This document shows positions 15,243-23,144 of a DNA stretch of 64,000 nucleotides, piece after piece (position 1 is the stretch's first letter; every line of letters starts with the position of its first letter). The stretch covers positions 661,612-725,611 of the forward strand of contig NZ_QXFL01000001.1 of the NCBI RefSeq assembly GCF_003584125.1, in the 5' to 3' direction. Source of the stretch: Aurantiacibacter zhengii (GTDB taxonomy: Bacteria; Pseudomonadota; Alphaproteobacteria; Sphingomonadales; Sphingomonadaceae). The position numbers were made by a program, and so were the translations under genes. The notes under the pieces are model-generated. The model ran no database searches and was not told the origin of the DNA. It was given only the letters and a program-made list of their open reading frames with translations.

Positions 15243-16598
15243 CTATTCGGCGGGCTGCGGGGCGGCATCCGGCTTGCGCGGGTTGGCCGCGCGGAAGAAG
15301 CGCGACAGGCGCGAAGTGATGACGCCATTCTCTTCCATCCAGTCGTAATAGGCGCGGTACTTCTCATCCTCGGCCAGCAGGTGTGCCTCTTCCGTCCGCG
15401 CGCGCCAGTAATATATGCCGCTCACGCAGGCGAGGAAAACCGTGTTGCGGATGGCGTCCGTCAGCGAATCCGATGTGACCAGGAAGGGCATGTAGCAGAA
15501 CCACCAGAAGGCGTTTTTCGACAGGTAGGCCGGATGCCGCGTATAGCGATAAGGCCCGTTGGTGATGACACCGCGGTAGGTAAGGTTCGAGAAGCGGATG
15601 CCAAAAGCGACCGTCGCCCAGGCGTAAATCCCCGTCAGGAAGACCAGCAAAGCGGCCCACAAGTAAAGCATCGGAGCGTTGCCCGCGAACCAGAAGGCCC
15701 AGTCGGCAGTGTTGTATTCGTACTGGATCACCCCTCCGTTGCCCATGATGCCATAGACGAACGGGGGATAGCACAGCAGCGCCGCTACCCAGCCCGCGAA
15801 GAAGGGATTGCCGCTGCGGATATGCGCGTCGAGCGGGCGCAGCGTAAGCAGGTAGCCGACCGTGCCGATCTGCACGTCGATCACGAACAGCAGCTCGAAC
15901 AGCGTCACGCCCAGCCGCACCGGATCGTGTACGATATCGGCACCGTTGGCCTCCACCACGGCAGCGAAGCCCGGAGGCAGGATGCCGATCATGAACGCGC
16001 TGAAGAACCCCTTGATGATCCAGGCGCGCCAGTGCTTCTTCACCTGCTCGCCGTCCCACGCCTCGCGTCCGACAAGCATGGCCCCAAAGTGCCAGCAGTG
16101 ATCCTTCGGGTTCACCATCACCCGGTCGATCCAGATCATGTAGGGGACGGAAAGGACGAACATGGGCACCACGGCCCAGCCGATCACCTGCATCGCGAAG
16201 AGGTAGTTCCCCTCCCAGTACCACCGGCCAAGCATGTAGAACGCGCCAATGATGAACCAGGTGGCCCAAAGCCCCGCAAGCTTGGTGATCGAGATGTCGA
16301 CCACCTCGGACACCGATCGCCTTCGCGACCAGTCGATGCCGGTGGAGGTATTGCGGTGGACCTTTTCGACCAGCAGCGACCATGCCGCCATCGCCAGGCC
16401 CGTGAGCACCATTGTCGCCAGCGCGGCATTGGGACCCGACAGGCGTCCGCGCTCGTTCGCCCAGCCCATCATTTCGCAGATTTCGGGCCAACCGCGTGCG
16501 AATACGATACAGGCTAGCAGCGTGACGAGCCCTACAAGGCCCACCCACGGGGATACATCGCTAACCGGTGGCCGCGACTTGTGCGTCTGCGCGTTCAT
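15243..16598 (-). CDS. ICMT-like polytopic membrane methyltransferase
   Basis: 451 residues with about ten predicted membrane spans. The last 120 residues match the isoprenylcysteine carboxyl methyltransferase / phospholipid methyltransferase type: GPYRYTRHPAYLSKN (the SAM-binding RHPxY motif) and an E-E-x-x-L segment (RARTEEAHLLAEDEKY). The N-terminal two thirds is an additional hydrophobic domain. Bacterial ICMT-like enzymes mostly lack prenylated protein substrates, so the true acceptor may be a lipid or a small molecule. It stands alone between ubiA (convergent) and bamB (upstream, same strand, 93-base gap holding a GTCCCGC/GCGGGAC hairpin without a T-run). Confidence 0.82.
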   Translation of the reverse strand: MNAQTHKSRPPVSDVSPWVGLVGLVTLLACIVFARGWPEICEMMGWANERGRLSGPNAALATMVLTGLAMAAWSLLVEKVHRNTSTGIDWSRRRSVSEVVDISITKLAGLWATWFIIGAFYMLGRWYWEGNYLFAMQVIGWAVVPMFVLSVPYMIWIDRVMVNPKDHCWHFGAMLVGREAWDGEQVKKHWRAWIIKGFFSAFMIGILPPGFAAVVEANGADIVHDPVRLGVTLFELLFVIDVQIGTVGYLLTLRPLDAHIRSGNPFFAGWVAALLCYPPFVYGIMGNGGVIQYEYNTADWAFWFAGNAPMLYLWAALLVFLTGIYAWATVAFGIRFSNLTYRGVITNGPYRYTRHPAYLSKNAFWWFCYMPFLVTSDSLTDAIRNTVFLACVSGIYYWRARTEEAHLLAEDEKYRAYYDWMEENGVITSRLSRFFRAANPRKPDAAPQPAE

Positions 16599-16691
16599 CC
16601 CCGCCCTGATAGGCGCGAAGGGTTAAAGGGCGGGTAACACCCGGACCATTTTCAACCGGGACGTCCCGCGGCGGGACAAATGCCCCTGGCG

Positions 16692-18059
16692 TCAGCGGTA
16701 GGCGTGGATCCTGCCCTTGTCGTCGAGGATATAGAGCATGTTGTTCGCCACGACCGGAGGCAGCGAAACGCCATCGTCCAGGCGGGTGAAATCAAACACC
16801 TCTCCGGTCATCACATCCAGGCTCTTCACATAGCCGCGACTGCTGGCAACCCACAGACGTCCGCTGGCCAGCACCGGACCGGTCCAGAAGATCGGCCCTT
16901 CGCGATCTTCCGCGTCGCGCCAGCGGTCAAGCTGGGTGATCCAGCGGATACGACCGGTTCCCCGCTGGATGGCGAGAAGCTGCGCCTCGTCGGTCAGCGT
17001 AAACACCCATTCGCCGATAACCGTTGGCGTGGAAATCCCTGCCAGCGTTAGTTCCCAGATGCGTTGGCCCGTCAGCAGTTCATAGGCCGCCATGCGACCG
17101 CCCTGACCAAGCGCATAGACGCGGCCCTGGTCGATGATGGGATCGGCGTCGACGTCGGTCAGCGTGCCGACCTGCGTGCTGATGGAAGTGCGCGCCAGCG
17201 CGTCGGACCACAGTTCGCGCCCGTTTTCGTAACGGTAGGCAACCAGTTCGCCGGTGGAGAACCCGGCGACAACGGTGCCCTGCGCGGCGGCAGGAGCAGC
17301 CACGCCGAACACGCCGGACTGACCGGAGGCAGCGGCACGCTGCCACACGATTGCGCCGTCTTCCGTGCGCAGCGCGAAAACCTGGTTATCCTGCGTCATC
17401 ACGAACACTTCGTTGAACGCGATTGTCGGTCCGCCGCGCAGCGGACCGGCGGGCTTCACGCGCCAGATTTCCGCACCGGTCTCCGCATCCAGGGCAACCA
17501 CGTCGCCCACGCCGTTCGTCGCGTAGACGCGGCCTTCGTTATAGGCAGCACCGCCGCCGAAGGTCGCATCCTCCAGGTCGCCGGTCACCTCGATCTGGTG
17601 CCGCCACCGGCGCGCACCCGTTTGCGCGTCGAAAGCGTGAATTTCCGCCTGGGTATCGACCACGAACAGCTTTCCCGCACCTACGACCGGCGAGGCCGCA
17701 AGGCGGCGCGTCTTCGTCGTACCGGAAATGCTGGCGGTCCACGCCCGCGCGGGATTGTTCGACAGTGTCACATGACCTGCCACCTTGGCCGCGTTGCCAC
17801 CAGCCTGCGGCCAGGTTTCGTTGGTGGTTGCGGTCGGCACGACGACCGTCACATTGGCCAGCGCCGGGTCGGCGGAGATATCGGTCGCGATGCGCGAAAG
17901 GATCGGAATACGGTTGCCGTTCGTGGGCGTTTCGTCATCGTCCTTTCCGCCGCCAAACAGACCGCCGGCACAGCCAGCCAGAGCTAGGGCCATCAGCGGA
18001 GCGGCGATTCGGGTCGCCCATGTACGGTTCGGGCGGCGCAGGTTCATCATCGTTTTCAT
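16692..18059 (-). CDS. bamB: Outer-membrane assembly lipoprotein BamB
   Basis: 455 residues. A lipoprotein signal with lipobox LAGC (C30) is followed by a low-complexity linker and a PQQ-type eight-bladed beta-propeller; repeated blades are seen as GAGKLFVVDTQAEIHAFD, VYATNGVGDVVALDAETG and RVYALGQGGRMAAYELLTG. BamB is the scaffold lipoprotein of the BAM complex that folds outer-membrane proteins. It begins 8 bases after the stop of the YfgM-like gene, the usual yfgM-bamB pairing. The GTPase gene der, which often follows in this cluster, is absent here. Confidence 0.93.
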   Translation of the reverse strand: MKTMMNLRRPNRTWATRIAAPLMALALAGCAGGLFGGGKDDDETPTNGNRIPILSRIATDISADPALANVTVVVPTATTNETWPQAGGNAAKVAGHVTLSNNPARAWTASISGTTKTRRLAASPVVGAGKLFVVDTQAEIHAFDAQTGARRWRHQIEVTGDLEDATFGGGAAYNEGRVYATNGVGDVVALDAETGAEIWRVKPAGPLRGGPTIAFNEVFVMTQDNQVFALRTEDGAIVWQRAAASGQSGVFGVAAPAAAQGTVVAGFSTGELVAYRYENGRELWSDALARTSISTQVGTLTDVDADPIIDQGRVYALGQGGRMAAYELLTGQRIWELTLAGISTPTVIGEWVFTLTDEAQLLAIQRGTGRIRWITQLDRWRDAEDREGPIFWTGPVLASGRLWVASSRGYVKSLDVMTGEVFDFTRLDDGVSLPPVVANNMLYILDDKGRIHAYR

Positions 18060-18067
18060 ACTCGCTT

Positions 18068-18859
18068 CTATTCGACCAGCTCGACCGAGGTATCTTCCGG
18101 TGCCTGGCCAGTCAGTTCGGCCAGGGTGGCATCGACATCCTCGATGGCATCGAAGCCCAGCAACCCGGCAAGCTGCCGCGTGCGGCTGCGAATGGATTGA
18201 GGCACATCTTCATTGCCCGACAGGGCCACCAGCAGGGCGCCGGCCTCGTCGGTCTTGTTCTGATCCAGGTAGGCGTGCGCCACCAGTTCGCCGGCGCTGC
18301 CGTAATAGGGACTGTCAGGCACCGCGAGCGGCCCCACGCGGTCGATCACTTCCTGTGGGTCCATCTCGTCATATCGCGCCGTCACGCTGCGGATGGTGGC
18401 GATGTTGCGGATTTCCTCGGGCAGGTCGCCATCGCTGGCGATTCCATCGTAGAGCGTGCCCGCTTCCTGCGTATCGCCGCGTTCCATCGCGATCCCGGCG
18501 CGCAGCATTGCGGCCATGGCCGCTGCGCCGCCTTCGCCATCTGCCAGTGCAGCCAGTTCCTGATCGGCTGCGTCGCTGTTGCCTGCATCCAGCTTGTCGA
18601 TTGCCAGCACCAGCTCTTCGGATTGCCTCTCCAGGTCACTTTCCCGCTCGTGCTGCCACCACAGGAACCCGGCAAAGGCCGCCATGACCACCACGAAGGC
18701 GATTGCCAGTGGCACACCAAATTTCTTGGCGAAATTGCCCACTTCGTCCTGGCGAACGGCCTCGTCCACCTCGCGCATGAGCATATCCTGCTCTGCGTCG
18801 GCGCGCCCCTGCGACTTTGAACGGGCTGGCAAATTGGGGTTGGTCGGTTCTTTGGCCAC
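18068..18859 (-). CDS. YfgM-like TPR membrane protein
   Basis: 263 residues. A charged cytoplasmic N-terminus of about 47 residues leads to one membrane span (48-68, FGVPLAIAFVVVMAAFAGF) and a periplasmic all-helical domain of TPR type (PF09976-like), rich in Ala, Asp and Glu. This is the architecture of YfgM, an ancillary factor of the SecYEG translocon that works with periplasmic chaperones. It is immediately upstream of bamB with an 8-base gap, which supports an envelope-assembly role. The C-terminus is strongly acidic. Confidence 0.85.
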   Translation of the reverse strand: MAKEPTNPNLPARSKSQGRADAEQDMLMREVDEAVRQDEVGNFAKKFGVPLAIAFVVVMAAFAGFLWWQHERESDLERQSEELVLAIDKLDAGNSDAADQELAALADGEGGAAAMAAMLRAGIAMERGDTQEAGTLYDGIASDGDLPEEIRNIATIRSVTARYDEMDPQEVIDRVGPLAVPDSPYYGSAGELVAHAYLDQNKTDEAGALLVALSGNEDVPQSIRSRTRQLAGLLGFDAIEDVDATLAELTGQAPEDTSVELVE

Positions 18860-18987
18860 TATCTGTCGATCATGCTGGATTTGATATCAAGCCGCGCTCT
18901 TTAACGGATGGCACAGGCTTTTCAATCGAAGAGGCGAGAGTGTCCCCGCCGGGGTGAACGCCCCATGAAGGGCCAACCTGCGCCAAG

Positions 18988-20127
18988 TCACTGGCCTCGC
19001 GGATATTTCTGCATTAGCCCCCAGTAAAGCGCGCGATAACGTTCGATCATGCGCCGCTCGTCGAACTCCTCGCGCGCCTTCTGCCGGTTCGCCTGCCCCA
19101 TGCGTTTGCGCAGGGCGGGATCGTTTGCCAGCCGCGTCAGCGACTTTCTCAGCGCGTCCTCGTCGCCTGCATCGACAAGTGCGGGGCCATTGTCGCTTGC
19201 CACCATGGAGCCGATGTCGCCCACGCGCGGCGCGACGACGGGCAGTCCGGCAGCCATCGCTTCGACCACGGAGATCGGAAACTGTTCGGAATGGCTGGAC
19301 AATGCAAACATGTCGAACAGTCCCACCAGCTTCGCCGGTTCCGCTACGAAACCGGGCAGGTGCACGCGGTCTTCCACGCCGCGGCGCTCCGCCTCTGCCA
19401 GCAGGGCGTCGCGCTCCGGCCCCTCCCCCGCGATCACCAGCTGCCATTCGGGCGGCATCCATTCCATCGCCCGCACCAGCATGTCGAGCTGCTTCACCGT
19501 GCGAAGACCCGCCATCGTCCCGAGCCAGAACTCGCCCTTGTGCTTGATGAGACCGGGAAGGATATCGCGCTTGGGCGGCGCGGCGAACGCACGGGTATCG
19601 ATGCCGTTGGGAATACGCCGCACGCGGGTGCGCGGCTGGCTCCAGACGTTCAGAGCGATATCCTCGAGGGTGGCGGATGGCACCACCAGCGCCGCCGTGC
19701 GTCCTAGCGCGATCTTGCGATACCAGTTGCGCCGCTTCTTCAGGCGGTTCGCCTCGTCCTCGTTGAAGCCATCCTCATGATGCACCAGCGGCGGCAGCTT
19801 GAAGGCGTCGGCGAATACGGTGTGCGCCATTACCGCGTCGATCGCGCCCCAGTTGTAGGTGCAGACAAGGTCGTAGCCCGCCATCGCTTTCGCCAGTGCC
19901 GCCAGCCGTCCCGGAGTGGGTTTGCCGCCCAGGGCAGGGAATTTTGGCCACGACACGCGCGCCTTCTTGCCCAGCATCTGCGCAGCCCCGCGCCTTTCCA
20001 GGTCACCCGAGACAATCGCGTGGTCCACGTCCTTGCCCCATTCGTTGATGAGGCGGACATTGCGCAGTTCCTTGCCGCCGGCATCGAAGGTGGAATGCAG
20101 GTGCAGGATTTTCGGCGTCTTGCTCAT
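18988..20127 (-). CDS. GT4-type glycosyltransferase
   Basis: 379 residues, GT-B fold. The N-terminal domain starts ILHLHSTFDAGGKELRN; the C-terminal domain has the donor-binding region with LGTMAGLRTVKQLDMLV, IAGEGPERDAL and the E-x7-E element SSHSEQFPISVVEAMAAGLP characteristic of family GT4 retaining enzymes. The sugar donor and acceptor cannot be read from the sequence. It overlaps the alpha/beta hydrolase gene by 4 bases (20124-20127), so the two are coupled. No other polysaccharide genes are nearby, so a role in a larger cluster is not indicated. Confidence 0.88.
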   Translation of the reverse strand: MSKTPKILHLHSTFDAGGKELRNVRLINEWGKDVDHAIVSGDLERRGAAQMLGKKARVSWPKFPALGGKPTPGRLAALAKAMAGYDLVCTYNWGAIDAVMAHTVFADAFKLPPLVHHEDGFNEDEANRLKKRRNWYRKIALGRTAALVVPSATLEDIALNVWSQPRTRVRRIPNGIDTRAFAAPPKRDILPGLIKHKGEFWLGTMAGLRTVKQLDMLVRAMEWMPPEWQLVIAGEGPERDALLAEAERRGVEDRVHLPGFVAEPAKLVGLFDMFALSSHSEQFPISVVEAMAAGLPVVAPRVGDIGSMVASDNGPALVDAGDEDALRKSLTRLANDPALRKRMGQANRQKAREEFDERRMIERYRALYWGLMQKYPRGQ

Positions 20128-20990
20128 GCCCTCGCCACCTTGCCCAGCAGCCGTGCGATGGCTTCCAGCGCGGCGGGTTCTTCTAATGTGGGGGCATGGC
20201 CGACGCCGGGAACGGTGACCGTTTCCATCCCTTCGACCTCTTCACCCATGCGCCGGAAAGTGGCCTCCGAAAGCAGATCAGACAGCTCACCGCGCAGGGC
20301 CAGCAGCGGTTTGCTCCCCAGCGACCTGAGCGCGGGCCACAAATCTACCTCTATGCCCGCTCCCGGCTGTGCAAAGGGCATGGCGATCTTCATGTCGTAG
20401 TCGTAAGCGATGCGGCCATTTCCCGAAACGCACATCAGCCGCTTGGTATGGCGTAGCCAGTCCTCGATCCCGTATTCGGGATAGATATGCTGGGAACTGT
20501 CGCGCATGGCCCATGCGGCGTGCATCCAAGTGGGGTAGCTGCGCCCCTGGCCCACGTAATCCCTGATACGCTGCAACCCCGCTTCCTCGATAGCCGGACC
20601 GACATCGTTGATGACGGCACCGGCGATGTTCACGCCCGACTGCGCCAGCAGCATGGTGATGATCCCGCCCAGCGACGTTCCCACCAGAACGACTTCGTCC
20701 AGCCCTGCTTGCTCGATCAGGGCGGTCACGTCCTCCACGTAGTTTGCGGGGGTGTAGCTGGCAGGATCCTTGGCATAGTCACTCTGCCCGCGTCCGCGCA
20801 GGTCTGGCGCAATCACCCGCCACTCGCCGGAGAAGGTTTCCGCCAGAGGCTCGAAATCGCGGGCGTTGCGAGTCAGGCCGGAGATGCAGACTATCGGCGG
20901 GCGATCGTCCCGCCCGGGATAGTCCCGATAATGCAGCACCAGTCCGTCGCTGCTTTCCCACGTGCCCGTCGAATAGGCGGCGTCGCTCAA
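20124..20990 (-). CDS. Alpha/beta hydrolase
   Basis: About 288 residues. The alpha/beta-hydrolase fold is shown by RGRGQSDYAKD, the nucleophile elbow VGTSLGGIIT (G-x-S-x-G), and a C-terminal VPGVGHAPTLEEP providing the catalytic His; the acid is probably the Asp in RGELSDLLS. Start selection: TTG 20990 has AAGGGG 6 bases upstream and gives MSDAAYSTGTWESSDG, whereas GTG 21014 adds eight residues; a frame open to 21263 runs antisense to selO. The substrate is unknown. It is transcribed divergently from selO and coupled to the glycosyltransferase downstream. Confidence 0.85.
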   Translation of the reverse strand: MSDAAYSTGTWESSDGLVLHYRDYPGRDDRPPIVCISGLTRNARDFEPLAETFSGEWRVIAPDLRGRGQSDYAKDPASYTPANYVEDVTALIEQAGLDEVVLVGTSLGGIITMLLAQSGVNIAGAVINDVGPAIEEAGLQRIRDYVGQGRSYPTWMHAAWAMRDSSQHIYPEYGIEDWLRHTKRLMCVSGNGRIAYDYDMKIAMPFAQPGAGIEVDLWPALRSLGSKPLLALRGELSDLLSEATFRRMGEEVEGMETVTVPGVGHAPTLEEPAALEAIARLLGKVARA

Positions 20991-21051
20991 TTCAAGCCCC
21001 TTGTATGCGCGCACCTTGCGGGCGCGGTGTCGAAGGCCCACTAATGGATGG

Positions 21052-22452
21052 ATGCGACACGAACCGCAACCGGCCAAGTACACTCCCGACACACGAATCG
21101 AGGCGGTGGCGGATTTCCTCGCCGATCCCGTTGCAGCGGCACGGTTTCCGCTGGCCACTCTGCGCTTCCGCAATGACAGGTGGGACAAGGCGGTCGGCCT
21201 TGCCTCATTGTCGGACGAGGATTGGGTGCGCCATTTCGGCAGGTTCGATCCGCTTCCGGACAATCTGCCCCAGCCGCTGGCGCTGCGATATCACGGCCAC
21301 CAGTTCCGCGTGTACAATCCGGAAATCGGCGATGGGCGCGGCTTCCTCTTCGCCCAGATGCGCGACGGGGGTGGCCGCCTCCTCGACCTGGGTACAAAGG
21401 GCAGCGGCACGACACCCTATAGCCGCACGGCCGACGGACGGCTGACGCTGAAAGGCGGCGTGCGGGAGATCCTTGCTACCGAGATGCTGGAAGCACTGGG
21501 GGTCAACACGTCCAAGACTTTCTCCATCATTGAAACCGGCGAAGCGCTGGAGCGGGGCGACGAACCCTCGCCCACGCGGTCCGCCGTCATGGTGCGCCTC
21601 AGCCACGGCCATATCCGCATTGGCAGTTTCCAGCGCCTCATGGCTCTTGACGAGAAGGATCATCTCGAACGCCTGGTGGACTATTGCCTGACCACCTATC
21701 CCGGCCCTCCCCCGCCGGAGGATGCACCGGGGCGCGACGAACCGGCCATCCGGCTGATGCACCAGGTGACAGAGCGCATGGCAGACCTTGCCGCCAGCTA
21801 CATGGTGGCAGGATTCGTCCACGGTGTGCTCAACACCGACAACATGAACATTTCCGGCGAAAGCTTCGATTACGGTCCATGGCGGTGGCTGCGGCAGTGG
21901 GATCCGGGGTTCACCGCTGCATATTTCGACCACAGCGGCCTTTACGCCTTCGGTCGCCAGCCGGAGGCGATCCGCTGGAACCTGGGCCAGTTTGCCATCG
22001 CGCTGCGGCCCCTGGTGGAAGCACAGCCCCTGATCGCCGCGCTGGAGCGGTTCGGCCCTCTCTATCACCACGCAATGGCCAGACGGTTCTGCTGGCGCCT
22101 GGGCGTGAAGTCGCGCGGCCTGGAGGCCGACGCGGGCGTCATCGAAGCTGCCGAGAAAACGATGCGGGAGCGCCGGACGGGTCCCGACGATTTCTTCTTC
22201 CGCCATCGCGGCGGCCGCGATGCCCAAAGGGGCCTGGTGGAGGCGTTGGAGGGCTATGAGCCGCTTGATAGTAGCCACGATTTCTGGAGCGAGGGAGCTC
22301 CTGAATCCATGCTGATCGACGAGGTGGAAAGCCTGTGGTCCGCGATAGACGAGCGCGACGACTGGGCACCCCTTCACGATAAAGTCGCGCGCATTCGTCG
22401 GATGGGCCAGGCGCTGGGCGAGCCGCCGGCACCCCCAGCGCACGCAAGCTGA
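21052..22452 (+). CDS. selO: Protein adenylyltransferase SelO (YdiU)
   Basis: 466 residues. SelO is a kinase-fold enzyme that transfers AMP, not phosphate, to proteins and is tied to the oxidative-stress response. Marks: LRYHGHQFRVYNPEIGDGRG, the nucleotide loop GTKGSGTTPYSR, and the catalytic block HGVLNTDNMNISG followed by FDYGPW. The C-terminus ends without the selenocysteine found in animal SelO, as is normal for bacteria. ATG 21052 is the best start; no strong ribosome-binding site is visible. Divergent from the alpha/beta hydrolase gene, whose start lies only about 60 bases away. Confidence 0.92.
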   Translation: MRHEPQPAKYTPDTRIEAVADFLADPVAAARFPLATLRFRNDRWDKAVGLASLSDEDWVRHFGRFDPLPDNLPQPLALRYHGHQFRVYNPEIGDGRGFLFAQMRDGGGRLLDLGTKGSGTTPYSRTADGRLTLKGGVREILATEMLEALGVNTSKTFSIIETGEALERGDEPSPTRSAVMVRLSHGHIRIGSFQRLMALDEKDHLERLVDYCLTTYPGPPPPEDAPGRDEPAIRLMHQVTERMADLAASYMVAGFVHGVLNTDNMNISGESFDYGPWRWLRQWDPGFTAAYFDHSGLYAFGRQPEAIRWNLGQFAIALRPLVEAQPLIAALERFGPLYHHAMARRFCWRLGVKSRGLEADAGVIEAAEKTMRERRTGPDDFFFRHRGGRDAQRGLVEALEGYEPLDSSHDFWSEGAPESMLIDEVESLWSAIDERDDWAPLHDKVARIRRMGQALGEPPAPPAHAS

Positions 22453-22516
22453 TTGGCGCAACGCCAGTGCAAATGATATGCTGGAGCGCATCGCTGCATC
22501 CAACAGGGGGAAAATC

Positions 22517-22975
22517 ATGCGCAAGCTTGCCGTTCTGGGTCTCGCCACGGTCGCCGTCGCCACATCGGCCTGGGCCATCGAACCGGGCAATTGGGAAACC
22601 AACAGCCGTCTCGACGATATCCAGTTGCCGCCCGGAATGCCGCCACAGGCTGGCGAGATGATACGCGGCATGATGGGCGGCGAAGGCATGACCGCGCAGA
22701 ACTGCGTGACACAGGAAGATCTCGACAATTCGCCAGAGCGTATCTTCGACGAAACGAACGGCGAATGTCGCTATAGCGAGTTCGAAATGTCGGCAGGCGA
22801 GATTCATGCGGTGGCGCAATGCCAGAGCGAACAGGGCACCATGGATATGACGATGGACGGTACCTACACCGCATCGACCTATGACATGACAATGTCGATG
22901 CGCGGCGACATGGGGATGGGTCCCATGACAATGACCTTCGACGTGACGGGCCGTCGCCTTGGCGACTGCGGCTGA
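22517..22975 (+). CDS. DUF3617-type periplasmic protein
   Basis: 152 residues: a Sec signal (MRKLAVLGLATVAVATSAWA), then a small domain starting IEPGNWETNSRLDDIQLPPG, the pattern of DUF3617 proteins common in sphingomonads. Met-rich stretches (GEMIRGMMGGEGM, MDMTMDGTY, MSMRGDMGMGPMTMTF) and four cysteines occur. Start ATG 22517 has an AGGGGG ribosome-binding site. Function unknown; methionine richness could suit metal contact but that is speculation. It stands alone between selO and astD, 64 bases after selO. Confidence 0.82.
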   Translation: MRKLAVLGLATVAVATSAWAIEPGNWETNSRLDDIQLPPGMPPQAGEMIRGMMGGEGMTAQNCVTQEDLDNSPERIFDETNGECRYSEFEMSAGEIHAVAQCQSEQGTMDMTMDGTYTASTYDMTMSMRGDMGMGPMTMTFDVTGRRLGDCG

Positions 22976-23028
22976 GGCGCTTTCCTGCCAAGATTCCAAC
23001 CCGCGTTTGCGCACAATTCCGGTTCCGC

Positions 23029-23071
23029 TTGAAACCAGTTAGCCCTACGGGGTTTTAACTGTACGAGTTAA
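23029..23071 (+). promoter_or_regulatory. Candidate promoter with inverted-repeat operator
   Basis: TTGAAA (23029-23034) and TTTTAA (23053-23058) are 18 bases apart. The -10 overlaps a perfect inverted repeat, TTAACT (23055-23060) and AGTTAA (23066-23071) with a 5-base centre. The arrangement suits a repressor acting on the astD transcript that starts downstream. The repressor is not identified. Confidence 0.35.
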
Positions 23072-23144
23072 CCGCCACTTTGCGCGCTTCCGGCATATTG
23101 GGTAAGCCGCGCACCACGATCATTTTAACGAAAGGCACCCCGCC

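Noticed and set aside
16599..16691. A hairpin GTCCCGC/GCGGGAC after bamB as terminator
   Set aside because: Loop is minimal and there is no T-run on the minus strand, so it was not listed as a terminator.
23055..23071. A CtrA-type site (TTAA-N7-TTAAC) before astD
   Set aside because: The spacing between the two TTAA elements is 9 bases, not 7, and the arms are better explained as an inverted repeat.
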